A stretch of DNA of 14,128 bases from an uncultured Lachnospiraceae bacterium (GTDB taxonomy: Bacteria > Bacillota > Clostridia > Lachnospirales > Lachnospiraceae). The DNA lies in NCBI GenBank assembly GCA_946566415.1, contig CAMNWW010000033.1, forward strand, positions 1 through 14,128. Direction: 5' to 3'. Shown piece by piece: positions 13,748 to 14,128 of this stretch. The notes beneath the pieces are model-generated. The model saw only the letters and a list, made by a program, of their open reading frames with translations. It ran no database searches and was not told where the DNA came from. Every line of letters starts with the position of its first letter. Position 1 is the stretch's first letter. Position numbers and translations under genes: made by a program.

Positions 13748-14128
13748 TTAACCGATCGCTTCCGCGCCGGCTATGATCTCGGTAAGCTCCTGCGTAATAG
13801 CACCCTGACGTGCTCTGTTATACTTCAATTCCAAATCATCAATCATTTCTTCTGCATTGCTTGTCGCAGAATCCATCGCCTGCATACGGGCGCCATTTTC
13901 ACTTGCAACCGCTTCTATAAACGCGCCATACAGAATACTGCTTATATACTTCGGAACGAGAAGTCCGATCGCTTCCTCCTCTTCTGGTTCAAAATTCATG
14001 GGAGTGATCTTATCCACGGCGTTGGCCGTATCCTTCTCTTTCCCTTCCTCCGCTTCTTTTTCTTCCACCGGAAGAACCTTCAGCAGAGTCGGTATATGGC
14101 TGACCGTATTCTTAAAGAAAGTATATGC
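13748..14128 (-). CDS. atpG: ATP synthase gamma subunit (F1, AtpG), C-terminal part
   Basis: The rotor shaft of F1. Only the last 126 residues are in the window; the gene runs off the right edge, and a GTG at 14068 is an internal valine codon, not a start. The family's C-terminal signature is clear: SENGARMQAMDSATSNA, then LELKYNRARQGAITQELTEI and the closing GAEAIG. Before it lies a highly charged stretch (VEEKEAEEGKEKD, codons from about 14068 to 14030) in the loop where gamma subunits vary most. The stop is TAA at 13748-13750, followed by 37 bases and the atpD start. The rest of the operon (subunits a, c, b, delta, alpha) should lie to the right of the window. Confidence 0.97.
   Translation of the reverse strand, partial: AYTFFKNTVSHIPTLLKVLPVEEKEAEEGKEKDTANAVDKITPMNFEPEEEEAIGLLVPKYISSILYGAFIEAVASENGARMQAMDSATSNAEEMIDDLELKYNRARQGAITQELTEIIAGAEAIG

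Noticed and set aside
1..14128. Mobile elements, CRISPR arrays, tRNA or rRNA genes, defence systems
   Set aside because: No transposase or integrase frames, no regularly spaced repeats and no RNA gene sequences were seen; the genes are core metabolic and informational genes.

Overview
The window looks like a chromosomal core segment of a Gram-positive Clostridia bacterium, most likely Lachnospiraceae. This is inferred from four things: strong AGGAGG-type ribosome binding sites, consensus sigma-A promoters (TTGACA/TATAAT-like), the gene content (a clostridial MurA, a Firmicutes-type TopB, PepC of the bleomycin hydrolase family, and an F-type ATP synthase), and moderate G+C. I see no insertion sequence, integrase, CRISPR array, tRNA or rRNA.

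Layout. Positions 1-8213 are read leftward (minus strand). Starting from the right, they hold a hybrid histidine kinase with two receiver domains (8213-5622), DNA topoisomerase III topB (5577-3382), a small uncharacterised acidic/basic protein (3358-2858), a divergent shikimate-kinase-like enzyme (2692-2189), murA (1904-612) and the start of a membrane-anchored phospholipase D family protein (519-1, cut by the window edge). Kinase, topB and the small gene are closely spaced with no visible terminator between them and look like one transcription unit. The aroK-like gene, murA and probably the phospholipase D gene follow with their own signals. The aroK-like gene has a near-consensus promoter and a structured leader of about 110 nt. 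The aroK-murA gap holds two promoter candidates. A good intrinsic terminator follows murA.

A divergent promoter region (8214-8371) separates the kinase from a rightward pair: glgX, a glycogen debranching enzyme (8372-10504), and pepC, a cysteine aminopeptidase (10536-11873). pepC converges on the end of the ATP synthase operon, where one hairpin (about 11879-11913) can terminate both strands. The remaining genes are the leftward atpG (partial), atpD and atpC, the usual G-D-C end of an F-type ATP synthase operon.

Most of this is housekeeping: ATP synthesis, peptidoglycan precursor synthesis, DNA decatenation, glycogen turnover and peptide breakdown. I found no convincing new multi-gene system. 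The points most worth a second look are the altered substrate site of the aroK-like kinase and its structured leader with a 21-bp palindrome over the -35; the 27-bp inverted repeat over the histidine kinase promoter; the unknown gene linked to topB; and the aroK-murA intergenic region. Two starts were corrected from the longest open frame using ribosome binding sites (topB to 5577, pepC to 10536).
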